Source: Paenibacillus rhizosphaerae (GTDB lineage Bacteria; Bacillota; Bacilli; Paenibacillales; Paenibacillaceae). From it: a DNA stretch of 64,000 nucleotides. The stretch is from the NCBI RefSeq assembly GCF_014192015.1, contig NZ_JACHXJ010000001.1, positions 558,001 to 622,000 on the forward strand, given 5' to 3'. Positions 55,122-63,652 of this stretch are shown piece by piece. Position 1 is the first letter of the stretch. Every line of letters starts with the position of its first letter. The notes beneath the pieces were generated by a model. That model was not told the origin of the DNA. It did no database searches and saw only the letters and a program-made list of their open reading frames with translations. Both the position numbers and the translations under genes were made by a program.

Positions 55122-56531
55122 TTGACAGCTCCAATTGCGCTTGAAACCTATTTGGATATTACCTTTTCGGAGGATAAAAGCGTCGCTTATCTGCAGTTCT
55201 CCAAGCGTTCCGAAGATTTTAAGGTGACGGAGGAAGATCTTCAGCTCTTTTTGAGGAGCCATCAAGTTCAATTCGGCATGGATCAGGCGGTCCTGAGCCG
55301 GATCTCCAGCCATCCTCAGGAGTACATGTTTGGACGGACGGCGATTGCCATCGGTGAACAGCCCGTCAGCGGCAAGGACGGCCGGATCGAGTTTGCCTTC
55401 AACCTCCGGGACGACAAGGAGCACAGGCCGCTCGAGACCGAGGACGGCAGAGTGGACTATAAAGAGCTGGTCAGCCTCAACAATGTCATCAAGGGCCAGC
55501 TGATCGCCAAGCGGATTCCGCCCGAGCCCGGCAAACCGGGACTCAGCGTTACCGGGGAAATGATTCCGTTCAAGCCCGGCAAAGAAGCCTATTTTAAGGT
55601 AGGGAAAAATGTGGTGGTGGACCCGGAAAACACAGCCATGTATGCCGCCATCGACGGCCTGATCGCCACGACGGATAAAGGAAAAATCAACGTCTTTCCC
55701 GTATATGAGGTGAATGGGGACGTGGATTACAGCGTGGGGAACATCGACTTTGTCGGCACCGTGGTCATCCGGGGAAACGTTCTGACCGGATTCCGCGTGA
55801 AAGCGGCGGGGGATATCCGCGTGGTTGGCGGCGTGGAGGGGGCGGAGCTGGAAGCGGATGGGTCCATTGAAATTACGAGCGGGATCATCGGTTACAACAA
55901 AGGTTATGTGAAAGCGGGCCAACATGTAAAAAGCTCTTTCATCCAAGATGGCAACGTCACCGCTGGGGAAGATGTAATCGTCTCGCAGAGTATCATGCAT
56001 TCCAACATCCGGGCAGGGAGAAACGTACTGTGCAACGCCACCAAAGGGCTAATCGTCGGCGGCGTCATTCAGGCAGGAGAGCGGGTCATTGCCAGAACCA
56101 TCGGCAACAGCATGTCGACCATGACGACGATTGAGGTGGGCGTACTGCCGGAGCTAAGAAACGAGCTCACCGAACTGCGGGGCAAGATCAGACAGCTGGT
56201 AGAGGCGCAGGACAAAACGGACAAGGCATTGTATTTATTGAATCAGCTGGCCGCTTCAGGACAACTTCCGCCTGACAAGATGGCGCTTAGGCTCAAACTG
56301 AACGCCACCAAGAAATCGAATGACCGGGAGCAGATGGAAGCGAAAGAACGTATATTGGATATCGAGAAAACATTGGAAGATTCGGTGCGGGCCCGCGTCG
56401 ACGTCGTGAAAGTGGTCTACGGAGGCTCTAAAATAGTTATCGGCAGATATACCCGATTTATTAAGGACCCGGCGGAACGGGTTTCATTTTATTATCATGA
56501 AGGCGATATTACGATGGCTCCGTACATTTAA
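55122..56531 (+). CDS. fapA: FapA-family (DUF342) flagellar assembly protein A
   Basis: A 469-residue protein. The N-domain (~1-165) contains the family motif PGKPGLSVTGEMIPFKPGKE. The central part is a right-handed beta-helix-like repeat region (VNGDVDYSVGNIDFVGTVVIRGNVLTGFRVKA ... DIRVVGGVEGAELEADGSI). A coiled coil (~345-440) and an end domain (VVKVVYGGSKIVIGRYTRFI) follow. Proteins of this type occur with flagellar genes and in some bacteria affect FlhF polarity and cell shape. Role here is inferred. TTG 55122 has AAAGGAGG upstream. It is the last gene of the continuous operon. Confidence 0.85.
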   Translation: MTAPIALETYLDITFSEDKSVAYLQFSKRSEDFKVTEEDLQLFLRSHQVQFGMDQAVLSRISSHPQEYMFGRTAIAIGEQPVSGKDGRIEFAFNLRDDKEHRPLETEDGRVDYKELVSLNNVIKGQLIAKRIPPEPGKPGLSVTGEMIPFKPGKEAYFKVGKNVVVDPENTAMYAAIDGLIATTDKGKINVFPVYEVNGDVDYSVGNIDFVGTVVIRGNVLTGFRVKAAGDIRVVGGVEGAELEADGSIEITSGIIGYNKGYVKAGQHVKSSFIQDGNVTAGEDVIVSQSIMHSNIRAGRNVLCNATKGLIVGGVIQAGERVIARTIGNSMSTMTTIEVGVLPELRNELTELRGKIRQLVEAQDKTDKALYLLNQLAASGQLPPDKMALRLKLNATKKSNDREQMEAKERILDIEKTLEDSVRARVDVVKVVYGGSKIVIGRYTRFIKDPAERVSFYYHEGDITMAPYI

Positions 56532-56647
56532 TATAAAGTGCGAGTTCAAAAAGGTCGGTTTTCAGCACCGAAGTTTACGCTTCCGATGTGTGTTTTTTTC
56601 AAAACACTTGAATTGGATGAAGCAAGGGACTGAGGAGCAGAGCTACA

Positions 56648-56750
56648 CGTTTTCGTAGAAAACGACTTCGTAAGCATCTGCCTGTAGTGGGTACGTGAGC
56701 ACCTGAAATGTTTCCGAAGGAAACATACTACGTAAACATCCGCATAGGCC
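56648..56750. repeat. Two tandem hairpin units
   Basis: Unit 1 has hairpin CGTTTTC-GTA-GAAAACG (56648-56664) followed by ACTTCGTAAGCATCTGCCTG. Unit 2 has ATGTTTCC-GAA-GGAAACAT (56708-56726) followed by ACTACGTAAACATCCGCATA. The units are related in sequence and ~60 bases apart, with stems that differ but stay perfectly paired, i.e. compensating changes. Confidence 0.6.
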
Positions 56751-56897
56751 CGGCTGAATTCAAGATTCGATGCGAAAGTCAGCTTCCCGATTTACTTCGT
56801 GTTAGATAGATTGAATTAAAGAAAGTCACATTTTTGACACAATAATTCCGCGTTAGATCATGGGATGACAAGTAAAAACATTAATTCATTCTATCTA

Positions 56898-56944
56898 GAT
56901 ATAGAATTTATTCGTTATCAGCAGAGCTGATGAAATTCTATATC
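56898..56944. repeat. Nested perfect hairpin
   Basis: Outer 12-bp arms GATATAGAATTT (56898-56909) and AAATTCTATATC (56933-56944), inner 6-bp arms ATCAGC (56917-56922) and GCTGAT (56926-56931) with loop AGA. No T tract follows, so it is not a terminator. It lies inside the inverted-repeat element. Confidence 0.7.
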
Positions 56945-57199
56945 GCAAGAAACCTGCATTTTATCGCGGTCACTCATCCTTGATTGGCCTCGATTGGTTT
57001 TCTTATCATATCAGAAAGTATAAACATCCAGAGCCATTTCTTCCTGATATTTCAAGAAAAATTACCTTTAAACGCGGTCTGTCTTCTTTGAAGGTACTTC
57101 GATAGACGGATTTCTTATCAAAAGCGATCTTTTTGAACAACCTCTAAAAAGAAGCGAGTACTCTGGATACGATTCCTATCGACAAGAGGTGGAAGACGA

Positions 57200-57511
57200 A
57201 TGAGTATGAAGGCAGTTGAAATGCAAATTGCGATTCCACGGACCAGCGAGGTCGGGAAGGTGCAAAATGAACTGCATCACCGGCCTGCACAGGATCAGCA
57301 GTTTTTGGCCGAACAGCAGCTCATAGAAGCGGCGGAAATGAGCAGGCGCAGCGAATCGGTGGACGAAGCGGCGGATGCCGCCGTTCGGGATGAGGGCGGA
57401 CGGAACAAGCATCAGCGAAATCAAGCCGCAAGCCCATCCGCAGAGGAGCATGAGGAACTGCAAGATGCACAGCACCCCTTCAAGGGGCATCATCTGGATG
57501 TGTCCCTATGA
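57200..57511 (+). CDS. Conserved small protein of the flagellar region, unknown
   Basis: A 103-residue soluble protein with AGAGGTGG 7 bases before ATG 57200. It has an N-terminal block AIPRTSEVGKVQNELHHRPAQ followed by QQFLAEQ, a charged Ala/Glu/Ser-rich middle and a C-terminal block HPFKGHHLDVSL. From memory small proteins with similar N- and C-terminal blocks occur beside flagellar genes in other spore-formers; I cannot confirm by search. There is no membrane helix or signal peptide. It begins ~60 bases after the inverted-repeat element and precedes the SwrB-like gene by 45 bases. Confidence 0.7.
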   Translation: MSMKAVEMQIAIPRTSEVGKVQNELHHRPAQDQQFLAEQQLIEAAEMSRRSESVDEAADAAVRDEGGRNKHQRNQAASPSAEEHEELQDAQHPFKGHHLDVSL

Positions 57512-57556
57512 TCCGATGCCAGGGCAGGAATATCACAGTCAAAGGAGAGCCGTTAC

Positions 57557-58150
57557 TTGGAACCTTGGTTAATCGTCGTTATATTGGGCGCTGCCGCGTT
57601 GGTGTACGCCATGATGCTTCCTAAACGGAAGGAGGAGCAGAGCCAGCAAGGCAGCGTGGTCAAGCAGGTCGAGGCCACATTGGAGCAGTACATGGCCGAA
57701 ATTGAAAATGAAAACGTCGAGCTCGTCGAGCTGGTTGCCCAAATGAAGCAGGAGATGGCGGCCAAGCAGCTGTCCCAGCAGGAACAGCTGACGGAGATGC
57801 GTCATCGGCTCGTTTCGCTTGAACAGCAGGTGGCGCAGCAAGATGCAAGGCTTTCGCAAGTAGAGAGACTGCCTGCCGGGTTGGCCCCGGTTAGCCGTGA
57901 AGCGGCTGCTGCCGTCGAGCCGGAAGCTCTTCCGGGGTCAGCAGTGGCGGATGGAGCAGATTCGGAGGGCCAGGGCGGAACCGAACCGGCGCTGTCTGAG
58001 CAGCAGCCGTCGATCAGGGACAGGTACCCGGAACTGTTCGAACTGTATAGTGCTGGCAAATCCATCGATGCGATCGGAAAAATGACAGGCATGCACCGCG
58101 GCGAAATCCAGTTGATTCTTCAGCTTGCGAAACAGGAGGAGACGGTGTGA
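57557..58150 (+). CDS. SwrB/DUF6115-like membrane coiled-coil protein
   Basis: A 197-residue protein starting at TTG 57557 (AGGAGA 8 bases upstream). One N-terminal membrane helix (PWLIVVILGAAALVYAMML) is followed by a long coiled coil (~25-105, many Glu/Gln/Val heptads), a Pro/Ala/Gly linker and a C-terminal helix-turn-helix-like segment (YPELFELYSAGKSIDAIGKMTGMHRGEIQLILQLA). This layout and the position after sigD match Bacillus SwrB, which helps activate the flagellar export apparatus and swarming. The assignment is by architecture and context. It overlaps the next gene by four bases. Confidence 0.65.
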   Translation: MEPWLIVVILGAAALVYAMMLPKRKEEQSQQGSVVKQVEATLEQYMAEIENENVELVELVAQMKQEMAAKQLSQQEQLTEMRHRLVSLEQQVAQQDARLSQVERLPAGLAPVSREAAAAVEPEALPGSAVADGADSEGQGGTEPALSEQQPSIRDRYPELFELYSAGKSIDAIGKMTGMHRGEIQLILQLAKQEETV

Positions 58151-58782
58151 TCAGAAATCGGACATTCATGATGGGACTCGGCTTGGGGCTCCTGCTTGGA
58201 GCGCTCTTGCTGCAGCTGATGATCCTTGGGCAGGGTAACGGCCGCTCGGTCGGAGAGGCCCCGGCGGCTGCCGGCCTGACGAAGGAAGAGCTTGAGCAGC
58301 AGGCGGAGGCGCTGGACCTGAAGATCGTCGGCAAGGAGGACAAGCTGATGACCGAGGAGGAATGGAAGCAGCAGATGGTTGGGCAGAGCTCGGTTCCTAA
58401 AGGAAGCGCAGCGAAGGCGCCGAATGCCGCGAACGCGGGGAAGCAGCCGGCCCAACCGGATAAGCCGCAGCAGCCTGCCGCCTCCCAGCAGCCGAAATCA
58501 GTCTCTCCGGGATCGGATGGGGCTTCAGCAGCCAAGCAGCCGCAAACGCCTTCTGCGCCGGCGGTCAAAACCGTTGAAGTGAAAATCGCCAGCGGGAACA
58601 ATTTGGAGGACGTTGCCGGCAAGCTGGAGAAGGCCGGGGTCATCGCCGACGCCGACCAATTCGTACAAAAAGGAAGAACGCTCAAGATCAGCACGAAAAT
58701 CCAGACCGGCCAATACACGTTTTCACCGGGCGAGGAATTCAGTTCCATTATCGCTAAAATTACGACAAAACCGTCACGCTAA
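58147..58782 (+). CDS. Membrane protein with MltG/YceG-like LysM-type domain
   Basis: A 211-residue protein with an N-terminal membrane helix (FMMGLGLGLLLGALLLQLMIL), an acidic helix, a Pro/Ala/Gln linker (~80-145) and a C-terminal domain. The domain is VEVKIASGNNLEDVAGKLEKAGVIADADQFVQKGRTLKI followed by IQTGQYTFSPGEEFSSIIAKI. That resembles the LysM-like N-domain of endolytic transglycosylase MltG, without the catalytic part. It may bind peptidoglycan or act as an adaptor. Coupled to the SwrB-like gene by an ATGA-type overlap; a terminator follows. Confidence 0.7.
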   Translation: MIRNRTFMMGLGLGLLLGALLLQLMILGQGNGRSVGEAPAAAGLTKEELEQQAEALDLKIVGKEDKLMTEEEWKQQMVGQSSVPKGSAAKAPNAANAGKQPAQPDKPQQPAASQQPKSVSPGSDGASAAKQPQTPSAPAVKTVEVKIASGNNLEDVAGKLEKAGVIADADQFVQKGRTLKISTKIQTGQYTFSPGEEFSSIIAKITTKPSR

Positions 58783-58808
58783 CGACAATCGGCTGGACGG
58801 TTTTTTGG
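58769..58808 (+). terminator. Terminator at the end of the flagellar region
   Basis: Stem AAAACCGTC (58769-58777) with GACGGTTTT (58796-58804) and T run. A second small stem GGCT/AGCC follows at once. Confidence 0.8.
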
Positions 58809-58834
58809 CTGCGAAAAAAGCCGTCCCTTAGGCG

Positions 58835-58863
58835 TTGCATCGAGCTTTTAGATATGGTATATT
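58835..58863 (+). promoter_or_regulatory. Strong SigA promoter for rpsB
   Basis: TTGCAT (58835-58840), 17-base spacer, TATATT (58858-58863). It gives a ~120-base 5' leader for rpsB, which may be a ribosomal-protein regulatory leader; I saw no decisive structure. Confidence 0.75.
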
Positions 58864-58988
58864 AAATGACGGTGTTAAAACACACGCTGTCGGATTTCGT
58901 AAAGGGTGCTTTCCATATGGAGAGTCTTGACGGGAAATGAAAGCAGCGGAGGACACAATAAAAAACCAAACTTAGGAGGTGTGTGAAG

Positions 58989-59687
58989 ATGGCAGTTATC
59001 TCCATGAAGCAGCTTCTCGAAGCTGGCGTTCACTTCGGTCACCAGACTCGTCGTTGGAACCCGAAAATGGATAAATATATCTTCACTGAAAGAAACGGAA
59101 TTTACATTATTGACCTGCAAAAGACAGTTAAAAAGGTCGAAGAAGCTTTTAACTTCGTGAAAAGCGTGGCTGAAGAGAACGGAACAATTCTTTTCGTCGG
59201 CACGAAGAAACAAGCCCAAGACTCCGTCAAAGAAGAAGCAGAACGTTGCGGCATGTACTACATCAACCAACGTTGGCTCGGCGGAACGCTGACTAACTTT
59301 GAAACGATTCAAAAACGGATCAACCGTTTGAAAGAACTCGAAAAATGGGAAGAAGACGGCACTTTCTCCGTTCTTCCTAAGAAAGAAGTCATCCTTCTCC
59401 GCAAAGAGAAAGATCGTCTTGAGAAATTCCTGGGCGGCATCAAGAACATGAGAGGCCTGCCAAGCGCCCTGTTCATCATCGATCCGCGCAAAGAGCGCAT
59501 CGCGGTTGCCGAAGCCCGCAAATTGGGTATCCCAATTGTAGGTATCGTTGACACGAACTGCGATCCGGACGAAATCGACTACGTTATTCCTGGTAATGAC
59601 GACGCGATCCGTGCCGTTAAGCTGTTGACTGGCAAAATGGCTGACGCTGTGGTGGAAGCTCACCAAGGCGAAGAAACTTCTGCCTAA
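58989..59687 (+). CDS. rpsB: 30S ribosomal protein S2
   Basis: A 232-residue S2 with [44 protein letters not shown] and [27 protein letters not shown] 58989 is 9 bases from AGGAGG. tsf follows after a terminator-like attenuator, the usual rpsB-tsf arrangement. Confidence 0.98.
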   Translation: MAVISMKQLLEAGVHFGHQTRRWNPKMDKYIFTERNGIYIIDLQKTVKKVEEAFNFVKSVAEENGTILFVGTKKQAQDSVKEEAERCGMYYINQRWLGGTLTNFETIQKRINRLKELEKWEEDGTFSVLPKKEVILLRKEKDRLEKFLGGIKNMRGLPSALFIIDPRKERIAVAEARKLGIPIVGIVDTNCDPDEIDYVIPGNDDAIRAVKLLTGKMADAVVEAHQGEETSA

Positions 59688-59724
59688 GTTTCAACAGTTA
59701 CGCAATATAGACATGAATTAAATG

Positions 59725-59769
59725 AAAAGGGTGGTTGGTAGGTGGATAACCTCTCACTGCCCTTTTTTT
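59725..59769 (+). terminator. Hairpin/attenuator between rpsB and tsf
   Basis: Stem AAAAGGG (59725-59731) with CCCTTTT (59760-59766) enclosing an imperfect inner stem (GGTAGGTGG region with CCTCTC) and ending in T7. Could reduce read-through from rpsB to tsf. Confidence 0.6.
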
Positions 59770-59838
59770 AAGATGAAAACAAAGATCAGGTGTGACGCCT
59801 GGCTGAAAAATTAGCATCCTATTTGGAGGGAATATTCG

Positions 59839-60489
59839 ATGGCAGTAAGTGCTAGTGCGGTAAAAGAACTTCGTGAAAAAACAGGCGCAGGTATGCTCGA
59901 TTGCAAAAAAGCGCTGGAAGAAGCAAACGGTGATATCACCAAAGCAACGGAACTCCTTCGTGAAAAAGGTCTGGCTGCTGCAGCAAACAAAGCTGGACGC
60001 GCAGCTACGGAAGGTGTAGTAGAAGCGTACATCCACGCCGGCGGAAGAATCGGCGTTCTGGTTGAAATCAACTGCGAAACCGACTTCGTTGGTAAAACGG
60101 ACCAGTTCAAAGAGTTTGCACGCGACATCGCAATGCATATCGCGGCTTCGAGCCCGCGTTACGTTTCCCGCGAAGAAGTGCCTCAAGCTGAAGTAGAGAA
60201 GGAAAAAGAAATCCTGAAAGCCCAAGCTTTGAACGAAGGCAAGCCTGAAAAAATCGTTGAAAAAATGGTTGAAGGCCGCATCGGTAAATACTACGAGGAG
60301 TTCTGCCTTCTGGAGCAATCCTTCATTAAGGATCCGGACAAAACGATTTCTCAGCTGCTGAACGAAAAAATCAGCACCATCGGCGAAAACATCTCCATCC
60401 GCCGCTTTGTTCGTTACGAACTGGGCGAAGGACTCGAGAAAAAAGTCGACAACTTCGTTGAAGAAGTTATGGCGCAAGTTAAACAATAA
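59839..60489 (+). CDS. tsf: Elongation factor Ts (short form)
   Basis: A 216-residue nucleotide exchange factor for EF-Tu. The N-terminal UBA-like domain has [26 protein letters not shown] and the core has the invariant [15 protein letters not shown]. It is shorter than the ~290-residue Bacillus subtilis protein: the second subdomain is missing, giving a Thermus/plastid-like size, and the C-terminus ([28 protein letters not shown]) is intact, so this is not a truncation. TTGGAGGGAATATTCG precedes ATG 59839. Confidence 0.96.
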   Translation: MAVSASAVKELREKTGAGMLDCKKALEEANGDITKATELLREKGLAAAANKAGRAATEGVVEAYIHAGGRIGVLVEINCETDFVGKTDQFKEFARDIAMHIAASSPRYVSREEVPQAEVEKEKEILKAQALNEGKPEKIVEKMVEGRIGKYYEEFCLLEQSFIKDPDKTISQLLNEKISTIGENISIRRFVRYELGEGLEKKVDNFVEEVMAQVKQ

Positions 60490-60526
60490 GAGCCCTTTTT
60501 TTGCGGCATCTATAACTAGAACAAGA

Positions 60527-60559
60527 GAAGAGCGGAACACGCAGTGTTCCCTCTTTTTT
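60527..60559 (+). terminator. Terminator after tsf
   Basis: Stem GGAACAC (60534-60540) with GTGTTCC (60544-60550), loop GCA, flanked by AGAG/CTCT and ending in T6. Confidence 0.85.
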
Positions 60560-60638
60560 AAAAGAGCAGACGTTTTTTCTGAAGAGAATGACATCGGTTT
60601 GGTGTGGTGTTTACCGGATAGGGCCCGCCGAACGTTAG

Positions 60639-61417
<779 letters not shown>

Positions 61418-61418
<1 letters not shown>

Positions 61419-61972
61419 TGCCAGAAACGGTAAAAAAACACGCAGAAGAACGCATGGAAAAAGCTATCGGCGCTTTGAAGAGAGACCTCGCCACGCTGCG
61501 CGCCGGCCGCGCCGCTCCGGCACTGCTGGACCGGATTCAAGTAGAGTATTATGGAGCGATGACACCGGTGAACCAACTGGCCAACATCAGCACACCGGAT
61601 CCGCGCACGCTGCTCATCCAGCCTTGGGACAAATCTTCGCTGTCCGATATCGAAAGAGCGATTATGAAGTCCGACCTCGGACTGACGCCGGCCAATGACG
61701 GCAGCATCATTCGTCTTTCGATTCCACCGCTGACCGAAGAACGCCGCACGGAACTCGTGAAATTGACGAAGAAGTTCGGCGAAGAAGCGAAAGTGGCGAT
61801 CCGCAACATTCGCAGAGATGCCAACGACGACATCAAAAAGATGGAGAAAACCGATATTTCTGAGGATGAATCGCACCGTCATCAGGAAGACATCCAGAAA
61901 ACGACGGATAAATTTATTGCGGAAGTCGACAAGGTGCTCGTAGCTAAAGAAAAAGAGATCATGGAAGTATAA
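61418..61972 (+). CDS. frr: Ribosome recycling factor
   Basis: A 184-residue protein of standard length that dismantles post-termination ribosomes with [25 protein letters not shown], the [26 protein letters not shown] hinge and [19 protein letters not shown] are typical. AAAGGGAG lies upstream of ATG 61418, which overlaps the pyrH stop by one base. Confidence 0.97.
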
Positions 61973-61983
61973 GAGACTTGCGG

Positions 61984-62020
61984 CCCCTCCTTTTATGGTG
62001 GGGTTTGTGTCTTTTTTTGC
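61984..62020 (+). terminator. Weak terminator after frr
   Basis: CCCCTCC (61984-61990) can pair with GGTGGGG (61997-62003) with one mismatch; a T run follows ~10 bases later. Read-through into uppS is likely. Confidence 0.4.
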
Positions 62021-62044
62021 AGAAACCCGCTTGGAGGAACTAGA

Positions 62045-62812
62045 ATGATCAAACGAGTTCGATCGTGGTGGAAACAGAAGGACCCGCAGCTTTTGCCAGA
62101 GCGATCCATGGACAACGTTCCTGAGCATGTGGCCATCATTATGGACGGCAACGGGCGTTGGGCCAAAAGTCGCGGGCTGCCGCGAATCGTCGGGCACCAG
62201 ACCGGGATGAAGGCAGTGAAGCGGGCAACCATTGCCGCCGACGAGCTGGGCATTAAATATTTAACGCTGTATGCTTTCTCTACGGAAAACTGGAAGCGTC
62301 CCAAAGACGAAGTCGACTTTCTGATGCGTCTGCCGCAGGAGTTTCTGGCGATCGAGTTGGACGAATTGATCCAAAAAAATGTGCAGGTCCGCATGATGGG
62401 TGACCGTGACGGTCTGCCGCAGCATACGCTGAATGCCATGGAAGAAGCGATGCGCCGGACGGCCGGCAACGACGGGCTTGTCCTCAATTTTGCCCTCAAT
62501 TACGGCAGCCGCAAGGAAATGACGGATTGTATGAAGGAGCTGGGTAAACAGATTCAGGAAGGTAAGCTGTCGCCTGATGATATTTCCCCTGAGCTGATCG
62601 ACCGTCATTTGCTGTCGGGGGGCATGCCGGATCCGGATCTCATTATCCGGACGAGTGGCGAAATGCGGCTCAGCAATTTCATGCTGTGGCAGCTCGCGTA
62701 CAGCGAAATGTGGTTTACCGATATTTACTGGCCCGAATTTAACCGAAATCATTTATACGAAGCGGTTGCTGAATACCAGCGCAGAACGCGTCGATACGGC
62801 GGACTGACTTAG
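62045..62812 (+). CDS. uppS: Undecaprenyl diphosphate synthase
   Basis: A 255-residue cis-prenyltransferase that makes the C55 lipid carrier for peptidoglycan. IIMDGNGRWAKSRGLPRIVGHQTGM holds the catalytic Asp34; LTLYAFSTENWKRP and PDLIIRTSGEMRLSNFMLWQLAYSE are the other conserved regions. TTGGAGGAAC precedes ATG 62045. cdsA and dxr follow in the usual order. Confidence 0.98.
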   Translation: MIKRVRSWWKQKDPQLLPERSMDNVPEHVAIIMDGNGRWAKSRGLPRIVGHQTGMKAVKRATIAADELGIKYLTLYAFSTENWKRPKDEVDFLMRLPQEFLAIELDELIQKNVQVRMMGDRDGLPQHTLNAMEEAMRRTAGNDGLVLNFALNYGSRKEMTDCMKELGKQIQEGKLSPDDISPELIDRHLLSGGMPDPDLIIRTSGEMRLSNFMLWQLAYSEMWFTDIYWPEFNRNHLYEAVAEYQRRTRRYGGLT

Positions 62813-62833
62813 CCAGATGGGGGATGAATACCG

Positions 62834-63634
62834 TTGAAACAACGACTGATCACGGGAATTGTTGCGGGTGTTGTTTTTCTGGGATTTTGCCTGCTTGGCG
62901 GCCTGCCGTACCACATTCTAGTCCTGGCGATGGCAATGATCGGATATTATGAGTTTGTAAAAATGACCCGGGTATCCCCGTTTATCGGTACGGCCATGCT
63001 GGGATACCTGGGCGTGCTTTTGTTTATGTTCCCGTGGAAGCTGCTGGATATCAGCCTTCCGCTTCCGCTCGGGCACGTCATCTGGCTGCTTCTGTTCCTG
63101 TTCCTGCTGGTGACCGTGGTTACCAAGAACAAGGTGGACATTCAGATGACCTCCCTGCTCTTTTTGGGAGCTGTTTATGTGGGCGTAGGCTTTTCATACA
63201 TTGCCGAATCCCGCAGCGCTCCGGACGGACACGGCGTGTTTTGGACGTTCCTGCTGCTGGTGTCGATTTGGGCGAGCGATGCGGGAGCGTACTTCGTAGG
63301 CAAATGGATCGGCACCCACAAGCTGTGGCCGGCGATCAGTCCGAATAAAACGATCGAAGGCGCCCTTGGCGGCGTCATCATCGCCATGTTGACATCGGCG
63401 GTCTTTGCGCTTCTGTCGGGCGGACTGCTCACGATTGGACGAGCCTTGGCCATCGGCCTGGCATGCGCGGTGGCCGGTCAGCTTGGGGATCTGGTCCAAT
63501 CGGCGTACAAGCGTGTATACGGCATCAAAGATTCGGGAAATCTGCTGCCGGGTCATGGGGGCATCCTGGACCGCTGCGACAGCTGGATTATCGTATTTCC
63601 GTTCGTACATATCGTGATGCTGATGCCTTATTAA
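62834..63634 (+). CDS. cdsA: Phosphatidate cytidylyltransferase
   Basis: A 266-residue membrane enzyme making CDP-diacylglycerol, with about seven to eight helices. The signature SDAGAYFVGKWIGTHKLWPAISPNKTIEG and the C-terminal QLGDLVQSAYKRVYGIKDSGNLLPGHGGILDR (metal-binding Asp/His region) are complete. TTG 62834 with a GGGGG site 10 bases upstream. Confidence 0.97.
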   Translation: MKQRLITGIVAGVVFLGFCLLGGLPYHILVLAMAMIGYYEFVKMTRVSPFIGTAMLGYLGVLLFMFPWKLLDISLPLPLGHVIWLLLFLFLLVTVVTKNKVDIQMTSLLFLGAVYVGVGFSYIAESRSAPDGHGVFWTFLLLVSIWASDAGAYFVGKWIGTHKLWPAISPNKTIEGALGGVIIAMLTSAVFALLSGGLLTIGRALAIGLACAVAGQLGDLVQSAYKRVYGIKDSGNLLPGHGGILDRCDSWIIVFPFVHIVMLMPY

Positions 63635-63652
63635 TACGAGAGAAGGTTCAAT

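Larger units (their letters stand above)
56544..57138. repeat. Non-coding element with terminal inverted repeats (MITE-like)
   Basis: The 660 bases between fapA and the next gene hold no open frame with a start signal. Both ends carry GTTCAAAAAG in opposite orientation (56544-56553; CTTTTTGAAC at 57129-57138). Extending inward 17 of 19 positions match (left GTTCAAAAAGGTCGGTTTT). The interior has two related hairpin units at 56648-56730 and a long hairpin at 56898-56944. No transposase is encoded. I read this as a non-autonomous mobile or interspersed repeat. Target-site duplications were not evident by eye. Confidence 0.55.

Noticed and set aside
57176..57493. Hydrophobic minus-strand frame opposite the small gene at 57200
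   Set aside because: The + strand gene has a good start site and a sensible neighbour; the antisense product has none.
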